This document shows positions 52,453 through 64,000 of a stretch of DNA of 64,000 nucleotides, piece after piece (positions within the stretch are counted from its first letter, which is position 1; every line of letters starts with the position of its first letter). The notes beneath the pieces are model-generated. The model made no database searches. It saw only the letters and a list, made by a program, of their open reading frames with translations, and was not told the origin of the DNA. Position numbers and translations under genes: made by a program. This stretch comes from Anseranas semipalmata (taxonomy: Eukaryota; Chordata; Aves; Anseriformes; Anseranatidae): NCBI GenBank assembly GCA_013399115.1, contig VXAA01004301.1, positions 1,230 to 65,229 of the forward strand. The letters are read 5' to 3'.

Positions 52453-53610
52453 TCTTACCTTTCCTGGCCTTCTATATAATAGTAAGAATGAACACAGATA
52501 CACGTGGAAGATGTGGGCTATCCTACCCCTTTTACTCTAGTCTCTGAGAGTTGCACTGGAGATTAATTAACCAAAGGAAAAATCCTGAGATCTGGCCCTT
52601 TGCTGGCATAAGTCAATATAGATACAAATGTGCATCAGTTCAGCGTCTGATTCCTGCTGCCAGGAGAAGAGGGCTTTTATGTCCACCACGGGTCCCTTCA
52701 AAACCTTCAAAATTCTGGCAAAAGCCAAGAAATTGCAGTTAGGGCAAGAAAAATTGTTGCAAACTGTGAATTACAGAAACAGCCACAAACGTGTGCAGCT
52801 CTAGAGATTAAACTCCTCCCTTTCTTCACATAAAGTCTCTTGGTCAGCATCCGAAGGAAGGAGCTCATTCCGAGACGCTTTGCTGTTATCCTGTGTTACG
52901 TTCCAGAGGGGCGGGCGTTGAATCCAGGACCCGGGCAAGGCTTGTTGGGGCAGGCTTGCACTTTTGGGTGGTTGCCTCTGGTTTTCCCCATGGAGGATCT
53001 CTGGAGAAGAGTGATGTCTGTAATAGGGTCCCAGCCAGCCTGTTCTACCTGTTACGTTCAACTGATTACAACTCCACTTGCGGGCAGTACTGCATTCTCC
53101 CTTTGAGATGCGGAGATTGGGTCAGTCTTAGGTGATTCAGTGGGCAGTGAAACACAAATGCGTCTGCCCTTAGCTTGCATGACTTGACAGAGCTGAATTG
53201 CCTTCAGTGAAGCTGTGTGGGTTTTTAGCAGCTGAAGAACTGGCCCAATAGGACATGAAGAGCTTCCTACTGCAGATGAAGCAATTCACCACCCACTTCT
53301 ATTATTAGTAGTTGAAGGCTTTTTGAATCAGGAAGAATGGCAAAATTGACTTCCTTTTTGTTGGGCTCTGAAGTAAAAAATGGGCTGTTGTCATGAGCAG
53401 TGTTGAAAAATACCTCCCGATTTTGAGAGAACACACAGCTGTTGTCTTGTATTAATTATTTACCAGTATATTAAGCAGCCATTAATGGTGATGGGAATAC
53501 ATGGAATGTTAATATATATGTTAGGCCGAGAGATTAATTTAGGGAAATAACAACATGTTTCTGAAAATTCCATTAAAGCGTTGGACTGCCCTGCATTGCA
53601 ATAAGACACA

Positions 53611-53732
53611 AACTGGGACCGAGAGCCTGAGAATCTGAATTCAATTTGTGACTCTGTCACTGACACCCTGTGTGACCTCAGGGAACTTATATAAGCTCTG
53701 TGTGCCCTGTTTCCCTTTTGTTAAAGGAGAAA
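53611..53732 (-). mobile_element. MIR-type CORE-SINE, reverse orientation
   Basis: This is the clearest MIR copy in the window. 'gaatctgaattcaatttgtgactctgtcactgacaccctgtgtgacctcagggaacttatataagctctgtgtgccctgtttcccttttgttaaa' follows the antisense consensus in order: the gttctaatccc..ctctgccactgac block, cttgctgtgtgaccttgggcaagtca, then ctctgtgcctcagtttccc..tgtaaa. The element therefore lies on the - strand. Confidence 0.8.
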
Positions 53733-54629
53733 AAAAACCTTTCTGTTTCTCATGTTTGCCTGTTTAGATTCAGGGGCACTCATTCTTTCTGTACCGCACC
53801 GAAAAGAGTGAGGCCCAAGTCTCTTTGTGAGGGGCCCAGGGCTTTGCCATAGAAGTCATTATAAAAAGAACAAATTCTGTCATATCTGGAATGTTGAATC
53901 CCAAAGCAAAATTAGAACAAGGCAACTCTGGGCTTGTACACACAACGCTGTTTTTTTAATTACTACTTCAATCATTCATTATTTTTAAAACTAAGTACAA
54001 TGATGTTTACAAAATAAATAACTACATATTTCCTTGTCACCAGCAAAGTGCTAAAAGGAGAATAAAGGAAATCATGTAGAGCCTTTCTTCAGTGGGAGAT
54101 CTCTCCGAGAGAGAGCTGCAGAATTGGGTCCAGCATTTACCCAGTACTGATCAGCTTAAAGCACAAATGTTTCCTCCTAGTTCTCACGGTGGTGGGGACC
54201 AAGTGCTGCTTTCCTCTGAAAGTATAAGGGTGTAGCTCTTCTTCTTCTGTGCTTCCACAAAGTGTTGGAAGTTCTCTCTCATGATTTCCCTGGTCCATGC
54301 CCCACAGGCCCAACCTTCCCCACTGTGCTTGGGAGTCACAGCTCCGTGCCACTTGAAAATGCATTGCCTGTGATCCAGCAAATTGTGTGTGTTCCTCTGG
54401 GGCCTGGGTGTTTAAGAAACACGTCTTCTTTCCCTTCAGAGATGCAAAATAGCTGAATAGGGCGACCTAAGACAGTATATCATGAGATTCCCTTGGATTC
54501 ACAATCAGCCGTCTGCCCTGGATACAGATGGCATGGGATGAGAGTAAATCCCTGAGGGTAAAGACCCATATGCCCGTGTGTGTTTGCCAGTCGTATAGAG
54601 GGTCACCCGCTGCAGCACCTCTTTAAAAA

Positions 54630-54780
54630 CTTATCATTAAGCCTGTCTCCTTTGTGAACTTTCTCATTATCATTTCATTGTGCCGTGCAGTTCTGGCCTG
54701 GCTCAATGAATATTGACTTCATGCTTGCTTTTCTAATTGAATTACAGGGGAGCAGGCTGAGCCACTGAAGTTTCCTGCCT
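54630..54780. other. Candidate conserved non-coding element
   Basis: This repeat-free segment contains 'ttctcattatcatttcattg', 'caatgaatattgac' and 'tttctaattgaattacagg'. It has enhancer-like texture and no open frame with splice sites. The call is weak; it is noted because it directly precedes the low-complexity tract at 54.95 kb. Confidence 0.13.
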
Positions 54781-54952
54781 GCAGTCCTGCTTCCCTGGCA
54801 GCCAACTGAATAGAGGCTGAAAGAAAAGCTGTTTGCTTGGGCATTATGGATAACAGAGACCTGTCACAAAGCTGCTACAATGATTTATTAAAAGACAGAA
54901 GAAAATGAGAAAGTCTTGCTCACTTCTAGCACCAGCTGCTTGCTTTGCTTGC

Positions 54953-54954
54953 CT

Positions 54955-54990
<36 letters not shown>

Positions 54991-55060
54991 TTTCTTTCTT
55001 TCTTTCTTTTTCTTTCTTTCTTTCTCTTTCTTTCTTTCTTTCTTTTTCTTTCTTTCTTTC

Positions 55061-55092
<32 letters not shown>

Positions 55093-55354
55093 TTCTTTCT
55101 TTTTCTTTCCCTCTTTCTTTCCCTCTTTCTCTTTCTCTTTCTCTTTCTCTTTCTCTTTCTCTTTCTCTTTCTTTCTTTCTCCATCTTCCTCTATCTTTCT
55201 CTTATTTCTCTTTCATTCATTCTTTCTCTCTCTTTTCCTCATTCTTTCTCTCCCTTCCTTTCTCTTTGACACTCTCTCTCCCTTCTTCCTCTCCCTCCTT
55301 CTCGCTCTCTTCCTCTCTTCCATCTCTCTTTATTTCTCTCTCTCTTCCTCTCCT
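54953..55354. repeat. 400-bp polypyrimidine tract (TTTC/TTTCTC/CT)
   Basis: About 400 bases are almost wholly T/C on the + strand. It starts as regular TTTC units, passes through TTTTC and TTTCTC units, and decays to mixed CT with ATC/ATT interruptions. This gradient from pure to imperfect is typical of an ageing microsatellite. Frames of up to 169 codons (FLS- or KRKR-type repeats) across it are artefacts of the repeat. Confidence 0.98.
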
Positions 55355-56884
55355 GTCTGGTCTTGTCTTGCATTATTAAAAATAGAAAGAAAAAGAGAAA
55401 ACCACATAATTTGAGAAAAAGCTTCAAGCAAAAGGCATCATTCTCCAATCCTTAAATAACATTTTTTGCCTAACGCAGATGTGTTTATCATTGCAGTCAA
55501 TTCATAACAAAGAATACAAGCATGTCACTGTAACTGCTCCAGCAAACAACATCCCATAAATGTCTATACAGTGTTAGCAAGTTTCATTTAGTAAAGCTTA
55601 CTGTAAAACAAAACCTGGATTACATCATAGTTTACCTTTCCTCTCACTGAATGTAGTGGTCAGACTCTTATTTGCAGGTTATTAACTAAATGTATAATTT
55701 GTTTTGTCATGTCATCGTTGTTATCTTTCTTTCCTGATTCCCTATCTTTCCTATTGTTCTGTACTATTTACTTTCTCAGCTTTTTATGGCCTTTCATTTT
55801 TCACATTTTTTTTTATCTTCTTTTGTCCAATTCAAGCTAGTCTCAGCATGGAAAGTTGCAATATATCACTACAGGAAAATCTGACTCTTCAGTGGCTGTC
55901 ATTTTCCTTAATTCTGATTTAACCCTTCTCAGTGATTAATCAGGAATTAATCTTTGTTTGGAATAAGTGTATTGGTGACTGCTCTTTGGTAGCTACTAAG
56001 CTGTTTGCAAATAGAAGTGATTTTTTTTAGTCACCTCGTTGAAGATGAGGTGGATTTATTCTCAGGTTTACATGACTTAAAAGGGCAAACATGAAGCTTC
56101 AGCCAACACTTTGCATTTTAAAGAACACATCCATGGGGCTTATATGTGTTTGTTTGGTAGGTGCACTCCACGTGGAAATGGACTGGCTGTTGATTGCAAC
56201 TGAAGGGTGTTGTAACTTAATAAATGACTTTCTGGCACTTAAGTTATTGATATTTGTTGAGCAATAATAGATGGTTGCGTTAATTCTCTGATCTGTCTTG
56301 TCCAGTTCCTGATTTTTGCAGCTGTCTGCTGTGTGGCCATTGGTATATCAATGTCTCTTTCTCAGGTCTTCTACTGTTTGTTTCCCTGCCTTGTCTACTT
56401 TGTCTTTAAGCCTTATGGGGCTCTGTCCATTAAGCACTTGTCAGTCAAATGTGGGTATTGTGAGGTCCCCATCTCAGTCAGCGGCACTAAAATGTGAGAA
56501 ATTAATGTCCTTGTAGTATTATTCTGTTTTATGCAGTGTAACCTATGTATTTTATATCTTGTATTACTTTGTAACAACAACAAATAGAAGTGTGAGTGTT
56601 TGTGTTACTGGACACAGACACGTAAACATACAGTGATAGTACATCTAGGATGCCATGTCCTTGGGCTGCATTGAGATGCAGGCTTATGTAGCTTCCCCAG
56701 CATAAAACCAGGGACATTTCAAAGATTGTATTTGCCAGGGAGTTACGGTCACATAATAGAAAACTTCCTTAAATAAATAAAGGAATCGCTTCATCACCTC
56801 AGTTGGTGCTGGAATTGATCCTAAATTGGTCCTGGAATTGGTACTGTTCCCACAGGGGCTTTACTGCCCTGTGAGTTACAGACT

Positions 56885-56928
56885 GGCAAAACTCCTTTTA
56901 ACTTCACTGCGGCCAGGATTTCATCCTC
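56885..56928. mobile_element. Fragment of palindromic (MITE-like) element, copy 7
   Basis: 'ggcaaaactccttttaacttcactgcggccaggatttcatcc' closely follows the family phrase 'ggcaaaactcccattgacttcaatggggccaggatttcacc' seen in turtle and crocodilian repeats. Only one arm and the core are kept. Confidence 0.45.
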
Positions 56929-58110
56929 CTCTTTTGCAATTTGTGTAAAGAAGGGCTATTGACCATATATGTATCTGGGAGCAAAATGTAGTTATTAGCA
57001 CCTAGGATTTACAAACCACAGCATGAGAACCATAAGCAATTAATGTTCTGAAAAATGGTATTACGGTTTCTCTCAGTACAGAAAGAATTTGAGTAAACAA
57101 TAACAATCTTTCACCATGTTTATCTTAGCTATGTCATAGATTGAAGAATCGAGTATAGTTTTTTCATGGCTAACTTGTTGGCCTGAGTAACAATTGAGTC
57201 TTTGAAGCAACACAAATGATTCTGACCTTTTGCTTGGATTTGGGGTCACTGTAGAAAGGAAGTTTTATAAGCCACCTACACACTATTTCCGCCTGGAACT
57301 GGAGAGAGAATTTTACTGGATTACAGGCATTTCAAACCCATGAACCAGCTTAACTTCTCAATTCATTGCATGAAGCTCAAGACAGGAACGTTTTTGTGTG
57401 ACATTCTCACATCAAGACTGGTACCCATAAATCAAGACAAATGTCTTTCTGAATGACTTGCTGCAGCTCAGCCACAAGATCTGGGCTTGAGGCAGCAACC
57501 ACTAAGTGAAGTGCTTTGGCCTGTGTTATTCAGAAGGTCAGGTCTGAAGATCATTATGCTTCCTCAAATGTCTGTGACTCTTTACCTTGTATATTAGTCC
57601 GTGTTATGAAAGTATGTGAGAAACAGAAGGTTTTTAATTGCTAGTAATTTCTTTTCAGCAAAGGAGACCACTGTAACTTCCCAAAGTTGTGTATGTTTTC
57701 TGAAGGAGGCAGAAGGAAAAAAAATCCTCTAACTTTGTAAAGCAGGATGCTTTGACAAGTTCTTCTTTATGTAGGTAGGAATCTGATGTTAGAGTGAGTC
57801 CCCTGAAAGGTGACCAGATTACCCATCACAGACAACGGTGATGAATAACATTCCCTGTTTTTTGCAAAAAGCATTGTTTGCAGTACCCCATACAATTCCA
57901 TACGATCCCAGCATCCTGCAGCATGTGGTGCATTTGGTTTTCATTTGATATTTACAAGCCATTATTACCATTCAGCAAAATTAATCCTTGAGAGCAAGGG
58001 ATACTTTGTCAAGTCAAGACTCCAGCTGCCTGAGTACGAGTCTGCTTTGCTCATTCTGGCAGCAGTTGGGAGTAACGCCTTGGATAAACCACTCCTGTGA
58101 ACAGAACAGG

Positions 58111-58215
58111 GAACTGGGCTGGCAGGTGCTGGTCTGAGCTCTGTTGCTGACTTGCTGGCTGATTGTAGACACATAACCTCATTTGTTAGCTGCTTCCTTT
58201 TCCTTCCTACCCTTT
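58111..58215 (-). mobile_element. MIR-type CORE-SINE, reverse orientation
   Basis: 'actgggctggcaggtgctggtctgagctctgttgctgacttgctggctgattgtagacacataacctcatttgttagctgcttccttttcc' follows the antisense MIR order (gctctgccactgacttgctgtgtgacc..gggcaagtcactt..ctcagtttcc), with diverged middle positions. Confidence 0.6.
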
Positions 58216-59036
58216 GTTCTGTGTGCCCACACTGTCCTGTCCCTGGGGCAGAATTATTTTCTTTATATTTGTACTGCACGTAACAGAAGAGTCCTCCTCT
58301 GTTGCAGTTTTAGAGTAGCTCCAAAGCCAATCCTCATGAAGTGCTGCCCAAACCAATACCTTACAGTGCATGCACAATGCTGTATGCCTGTCCACATGCA
58401 TAGATTAGCATCTGGCCAGTCCTGCCGGGCCCCACGGCCTGGAGCTCTCTGCACAGCGGTCCGGTGGCAGGAGGGAGGATGAGACAGGGCACCCTGTGCT
58501 CGCTGCTGTGCCAAAGGGCTGTGTGCGATGGCATAATGGAGAACAACCCTTTCTGGGTTTCAGGGCTGTTACCTCTGGTGGCAGCCAAGCTGGTGCAGCA
58601 CTTCCAAAATTGTTTGCTGCCTTTTCCTAAAATACAGTAGCAGGTAAATCCCTGTCTTGCTTGCAGAAGACAAGAGGCCCAACTTTTTTAGACCTCTGGC
58701 ACACAGAACTCCCTGGAGGTTTATTAGTCTGACATCATCCTGTGGGAAACATCTTAAGAGGCTCTGAATCACTGAAGCACCTCTTAGTTTTTAAAAATTA
58801 AAATTATATACACTGCCCTCTGAATACAAATATGTGAATGTGTATCAATCCATTTAATTAAATATGTCTTTCTTAATTTAACAAGCTTTGCTCAGCAGGG
58901 CAGTGATAAATGCATACCATTTCACACTCCCGACAGGCATGTTTAAAAAGAAGGTAGGGAGGGAAGAAAAAAATGCAACAGAGCTCCCTAAATGGCAATT
59001 CAACTTAATTTTTTAACAAGACTGTTTTGGTTTCAG

Positions 59037-59081
59037 AGTGATTCCATGACCTACAGCACTGATCAAAGTGATGCCGTAGTG
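59037..59081 (+). CDS. Candidate 45-base exon (route B), unidentified
   Basis: A good acceptor (tttttaacaagactgttttggtttcag) and consensus donor (GTAGTG|gtgagt) enclose 45 bases. Only one frame is open, the phase 0 frame SDSMTYSTDQSDAVV. The other two meet TGA within a few codons. The Ser/Thr/Asp-rich peptide resembles the disordered linker segments often encoded by small, alternatively spliced cassette exons. Its length is a multiple of three, so skipping it would keep the frame. It follows in phase from 37916-38055. I do not recognise the protein. Confidence 0.33.
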
Positions 59082-61245
59082 GTGAGTCTCATACAGCTAG
59101 AGTACTACTGAGTGTGCCGTGGCAGGCTCTGCAATGTTTAAACAATCGAGCAGCCAGGTGCTTTGTTTTCCCCTGTATCTGTGCTGCTGGATTGACTGGA
59201 TGCTCAGGTTCTTTAGCACAGTAGCCCACAGCTTAATCAGGACCATGAGAGGTACAGAGAAGGGGTGACAGAACAAAAAGATAAGGTCTTTAGGTGTTTG
59301 GAAGATTGCCTGGATTTCCCTTTCTGGGCCGTGAGTTAAATATTTTCAGTTGTCCTGGGTGGTTCCATATTGTTTAGCTATTTTTTGGTCTAATGGACTT
59401 GGGTTAATGCTCAATAGGAATGATGTCTTGTAATCAGAAGAGCTTTTCCATTGCACACTGAAGGGAAGAGCTGGCTCTGCATGCTTTGTGCCTGTTAGAT
59501 TAAAGCAACGAGCTGAAGGACAGTTTGTGGCATCACTATCTTGGTACGTATTGTAAGCAGTCCCCACAGTGGTGCTTATGTAATATACTCTGTAGCCTTT
59601 GCAGTCGTTTCTCAGAGGAACGTTTTAAGACACAAAGACTGAAGAATTTTAGAGAGGCTGGTGCGTTTCTCGGTATACATGAAAACTAGTTCGATGCTGG
59701 CATAGAATTGCTCCATGCTTAGACCATTTATTAAAGTCTAGACGCAACATAAAAGCATGTAAATTGGTTCCAGTTGTCTCTAGTAAAAACTTCAGCTTGA
59801 GCTGGGAATTGATTGGTGAATCTCTTACCGTAATTAAAATTGACTGTTAAAGTTTCTCCCACTTAATTGGTAACACTTTCTTTGAAAGTCAGTGAGTTAA
59901 GATTCTTGCTGGATCATTTAAAGGAGTTCCTGTGTATATGATCAGACCTCAAATGTAGTTTTATGGAGAGGTTTACAGTTATGTTCCACCCTGGTGGTCT
60001 TTCATCCTGTATCTTTCCTATTTAAGTTTTATGCTGTCATTCACCACAGCCTAATTGTGTTTTGATAAAAATGAAACGATTGCTGACGCATTTCAGACTG
60101 AGAGCTGGTGATATTTTGAAGCTTTCGGTAAGCTGAGCTGAAATACTGTGCTGCTCAAAGCCCCTGTCTCCCTGCAAGTCTTCATTTTTAATTCCAGCAT
60201 TTGTTAGCCGGTTTTCTATGGATTCTGATAGGCATCTATAACTACTCTCGGAGTGCCCTGCCAATGGTGTGTTATTCAGTATGCCTAACGGCTGTCCCAT
60301 GAAAACTTTTTTGTTCTGTCTTTAGGAGGAAAAATGTGTGCAGCGTAGTCTTCTGGTTTAGATTTTTCTCAAAATAAAATTACACAGGTTGCTACATTTT
60401 TGTGTTAATGCCAGTACAATACAGCACATCTTATCCCTTGAGTACCAGGCAGCAAAGGTTGTAGTGGCTTTTAGCTCTTTAAGGATATCCTTCCACAGTC
60501 TTGGGACAGACCCAGGTCTGGAGGCTGCTGTTATTCAGGATGGCACTTCCGGACATACTTAGCTCTCTTTAAACATAAGCTTATGTCCTGTCCTGACTAG
60601 CCATGGACTTAATCACAGCATTAACTGCTCTCCCGATGCAGGCACTAGAGATACACTTAATTCTCCCCACAGTCACAGTATTTTTAGTGCACCACAGCCA
60701 GTGCTTATCATTAATAAAACCTAAATGTGTCGGGGCATCGTATTACATCTGATACTATGTGCACTGCAAAAGTATCATCACCAACTAGACTTAAGATGGG
60801 GAGCTTTCATAACAGTCGTTAATAGCATGCAGAAAAGACAGGAAGAGACTCAGAAAGTTACTTGGCTGGAGGATAATGCACTTACATGGTTGGAAACTGT
60901 TTTGGAGGACAATACTAGGTACTTGACAACATTCGGTGATGTGTGCAGAATCCATCATGGAGAGAAAGAAAGCATTTATTGAACCTTGTTAGCTAGCCCC
61001 CACAACCCTGAAAATTGAGGCCAGTTAAACTTCTACATGCCATGGTATCCCTGCTGATGCCTGCACGTGTCTATAAACTCTTCCTGTGCCACCGTGATGG
61101 GCACAGCAGTGTTTGGTGCATAGGAGACCAAGCCCAGTGCTCCATGCAGTTGTTTGAAAGGAGGCATGGTGTCACCGGGACTGGTGCCAGGGCCGTTGAG
61201 GTCAAGCCCTGGAAGTTTAAAAGGTGCTCAAGAATTAACATGTGG

Positions 61246-61308
61246 GTCTGATCTCAAGCCATTAAAATCACTAGGGATACTGCGTTAGTATCAGTGGATT
61301 GCAGATGG
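61246..61308. mobile_element. Degraded palindromic (MITE-like) element, copy 8
   Basis: 'tctgatctcaagccattaaaatcactagggatactgcgttagtatcagtggattgcagatg' fits the family pattern 'ctgatccaaagcccattgaaatcaatggga...ttgacttcagtgggctttggatcag'. The two halves pair loosely (ctgatctcaagcc against the reverse complement of tggattgcagat). Confidence 0.4.
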
Positions 61309-62379
61309 GTGGTGTGGGTCAGTCAGGCTAGGAGAGTCAGCGTTCTAGGTTTTTAACAGATTCTAACAAAAAGCGTTTCAGAGGTGCAAGTTTAGCATTA
61401 AATGTGCGCTTAAACACTCTTGTGAGTCCTTCTGCCACCCTGAACCAAGGGCCTCTGGTAACAGAATTCCAGAGCTGCACAAATTAGATCTGGACTTCAG
61501 AAATGATTTTCATTATGCTAAGATTAAGCTGCCTAAATAGTCCTTGCTAAACCAACTACATACTGCAGTGCTTGTATTCCATACCGGTTATGCACATTAT
61601 ACCGTACTGTATTCCTTTCAAAGCCACAGAGCCAAATCTTGCCCTCGGCTTCAAGCCACCAAGCTACAAACAAAAGTGATGACTTGAAAAAATATATAAG
61701 TATTATATTTTGAGGTGGGCATGCCATTTATACAGACACAGTTGTCTTTCATTACTTCTGTCAGCTTCAAAAAATGTATATTTTCCTTAGTAAGTTACCA
61801 TACCATCCTTATACCTCTCGGTTAAAGTAATGGTAGGAAAGGGAATGCAGGTATTACTGTGGACAGAATTGGGGATCTGATTTTAACGCTCCTGTAAAAC
61901 ATCTCAGGAGGGATTCCTGAATGAGATTTGCTTCTTCTCCTTCTCGTGCTGTTGTTGGGGCTTTCCCAGTGACTGGCTCATGGTTGTCTCTCCTTTTCTG
62001 TATGTATATTTACATGTATACCTATACATACACACTCAAACATGTGCTTGCACACATATTTACAGCAATGAGCTGTTAATTTGTATTCAGAATGAAGAAT
62101 TATTTCAGTTCTGCAGAGAAGAACACAAAGCCTGCATGAGAATATATGGCCCCTGCCATCCTTGACAATGACTCCTCAGTTACTCAGAGTATCTGCAAAA
62201 TCTTTTTGGCTTTGAAATCTATCCTCAGTATATGAAAAGATGAGTTCTCCTTGATTTGGCTATTTTCTCTGCTTTTGACAGGGGATCAGTGGTAGAAAGT
62301 GGTGATGAGCATGCCCGAAGAGATTGCTTTAGGCATCTTTGCTTTTCTTTTCATGTATGCAACACCATCCAATTCCTTT

Positions 62380-62720
62380 TAAGCAGCAAGGTCATTTAAG
62401 TGTGCCACACCAGAGGTTTGCCATTTTCTCCTCATTCACTTTCTTAAGTCTTATTGTCAGCCATGTTCCCTTTGACTAACAGAGCAGCTGCTTGGGGTCT
62501 GCTTGTGTGGTTATAATCCCATTAAAAAGCCCTCCATTATGTTGCTAATATATTTATAAAGAAACTAGTCACCTGGGATTAATGGTTGATTCTTCTCCCT
62601 GGACATACTGTACTGAAACAGAACCATTCCCTATCCCCTGGCTTGTTAGATGCAACCAGTTGCATTTGTCATGCTGCCAAATTAGCTGAAATAGATTAGC
62701 AATTAATTCAGAACGTGCCT
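62380..62720. other. Candidate conserved non-coding element
   Basis: This repeat-free stretch has many transcription-factor-like words (cctttgactaacag, gtggttataatcccatt, gctaatatatttataaag, ctgggattaatgg, aattagctgaaatagattagcaattaattcag). The packing of TAAT/ATTA sites is the texture of deeply conserved developmental enhancers. No splice-flanked open frame is present. This is judged by eye only. Confidence 0.25.
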
Positions 62721-63814
62721 TCCTGTGTTTGTAAAGTACTTGCAATCATCACTGACAATCATATTCTCATCAGCTCTTTCCTGATAGCGCTGAGATGGCA
62801 GATATGCTGGAGCTTTGGGAGCTTATGGTCTTTCATGGGAAATATGAAAGGCATTGAAAGAACATCCTGACAGAGCAGGTGAGCAATCTGACAAAAAAGA
62901 GCCCTTAAAAGCCACTTCTAAATATGTAAGCATGTAGGTTTTTCTCAGCCATTTCCAAATATGCAAACCCGAGGAAGACAAAGTGACTGTTGTGGGGAGA
63001 GGATTCTGCAAAATCACTGGATGCATCTGTGCTGACTTACAGGCACGAGTGCAGCTGTACGGACACTTCTGAGGTCACTTTGGACTGGTCTGAGCGGGGT
63101 GCTGATCACCACAGAGTCAGACCCATGCAGACTCAGCCAAAGCTGCAAAACCCACCTGGGATGGCTGAGTGAGGGCTCAGGCATTTATCCTGTGGTGAGG
63201 TTTGTGCTGCTACTGCCTTTAAATGGCTGTTGGTACTTTATTGGGCTACTCTCAGAAGAGTTGCAGTGATTCTGCCAGATTGCATTGGCTCTCTTTGTGT
63301 GGCCTGAATTTACAGGCAGGGTCTTTCTCACTTCCAACATCATCTGAGGGCTCACCAGCAGTCTGCCTATCCGTGACAGGAATCTCTGACCTACTGCAAA
63401 GAACTTGTTTTCTGGGACCTTTGTGGAGCCCAGTTATCATCCCAAACCTTCTCTGTCTTTATCCAGTATGGCCAGCTTCAGTGTAAGAGGCTTCTTCAGA
63501 GCTCCAGCCATCTGGAAAGACTTTCCTTTATCTCTTCATCTCCTCTCCGTCTCAGTTGAAATCATCTCTCTCTTCCCTTGCCTCAGTTTCATAAGTTCAT
63601 TCTGCTCCTGCTCTTGCTTCTCTCTATTTATAGCATTTGTGTTGTAAAGCATTTTCAAATCCAGGACTGGGGGATTTGGTTTTGTTTTAAGGAATGTTGC
63701 AAGATGAGCTCAACTCACATTGAACTGTGTTCTGAGCAGGAGACACAATGACCTTCTGCAGAAGGCAGTGGGCTAGGATTTAATAGGTTTGGGTGCAATG
63801 CTCTGCTTCAAGAT

Positions 63815-63882
63815 GTAACCCCGCGCAGGTCACACAATTGCTGTATGTTTCACTTGTCCGTATGCAAGAGAGATTATACAGT
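63815..63882 (-). mobile_element. Possible MIR fragment, reverse orientation
   Basis: 'ccgcgcaggtcacacaattgctgtatgtttcacttgtccgtatgcaagagagattatacag' resembles the antisense MIR segment 'gggcaagtcac..acttctctgtgtttcagttt.ccatctgtaaaa.gagataatac'. Weak. Confidence 0.35.
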
Positions 63883-64000
63883 CTGCTCATGTGGCGTTTT
63901 TCGGGTTGCTGGGGCAGATACTGTGATGTTTGTGTTCTAGTGCCAAGCACGAAGTTACGGACTACAGAGCTGACTAGTACGGGCTTGTGGCTGTCTGCTC

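Larger units (their letters stand above)
38056..59036 (+). other. Intron-like stretch between candidate exons
   Basis: About 21 kb without a recognisable gene on either strand. It contains the second TTTC tract, the purine-rich tract, the G+C-rich block, the 50.9 kb hairpin, small tandem repeats, MIR remnants and palindromic elements listed separately. The rest is featureless AT-rich DNA. Confidence 0.45.
59082..64000. other. Terminal intron-like or intergenic stretch
   Basis: No recognisable gene on either strand. It holds one degraded palindrome copy, a possible MIR piece near the end and a candidate conserved element at 62.4-62.7 kb. The window ends without any polyadenylation site that could be tied to an exon. 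Confidence 0.5.

Noticed and set aside
54888..55448. Long open frames (98 to 169 codons) of FLS/SFF or KRKR/KERK repeats
   Set aside because: They are translations of the polypyrimidine microsatellite, not genes.
58577..58670. Segment between gggtttcag and CAG|gtaaat on the + strand
   Set aside because: It is open in one frame only, but the peptide is Cys/Trp-rich junk-like, and an opposing frame of similar length exists. No support beyond weak splice sites.

Overview
This window looks like vertebrate nuclear DNA, most likely from a slowly evolving non-avian sauropsid (crocodilian or turtle; a bird is less likely). The evidence is a single CpG-island-like start followed by more than 60 kb of AT-rich DNA with no long reading frames. 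It also holds old fragments of CR1 LINEs whose 3' ends resemble turtle/crocodilian CR1 copies, several MIR-type CORE-SINE remnants, and a scattered family of short imperfect palindromes of the type common in turtle and crocodilian genomes. There are no bacterial-style genes, operons, CRISPR arrays, tRNAs or rRNAs that I can recognise. The species call is inference from memory of repeat families, not from a search.

Layout: bases 1 to about 600 are a G+C- and CpG-rich island. It contains an 11-bp triple tandem repeat and a G-run. The first ATG (290) is in a strong initiation context, and a consensus splice donor follows at 378. I read this as the promoter and first exon of a gene transcribed on the + strand. 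The rest of the window would be very long introns of that gene, or intron plus downstream intergenic DNA. Three downstream stretches have convincing acceptor-plus-donor pairs around an open frame: 31839-31908, 37916-38055 and 59037-59081. Their phases are informative. Exon 1 leaves one base over. The chain exon 1 > 37916-38055 > 59037-59081 is open throughout, and exon 1 > 31839-31908 is also open, but joining 31839-31908 to either of the later two gives an early stop. The two routes therefore look mutually exclusive as coding routes. I do not recognise the encoded protein.

Region by region: 600-31.8 kb is intron-like DNA with CORE-SINE remnants at about 1.5 and 31.2 kb, CR1 fragments near 6.9, 15.5 and 28.5 kb, palindromic elements near 2.2, 21.7, 25.4 and 31.0 kb, and a 13-N assembly gap at 22836. 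31.9-59 kb holds two long polypyrimidine TTTC tracts (35.7 and 55 kb), a purine-rich tract (43.9 kb), an isolated G+C-rich but CpG-poor block (47.05-47.46 kb), a striking near-perfect hairpin around an AAAAC microsatellite (50.9 kb), and more MIR and palindrome copies. 59-64 kb is intron-like or intergenic, with a further palindrome copy and a stretch near 62.4-62.7 kb that reads like a conserved non-coding element. The gene's regulation cannot be read beyond its CpG-island promoter.
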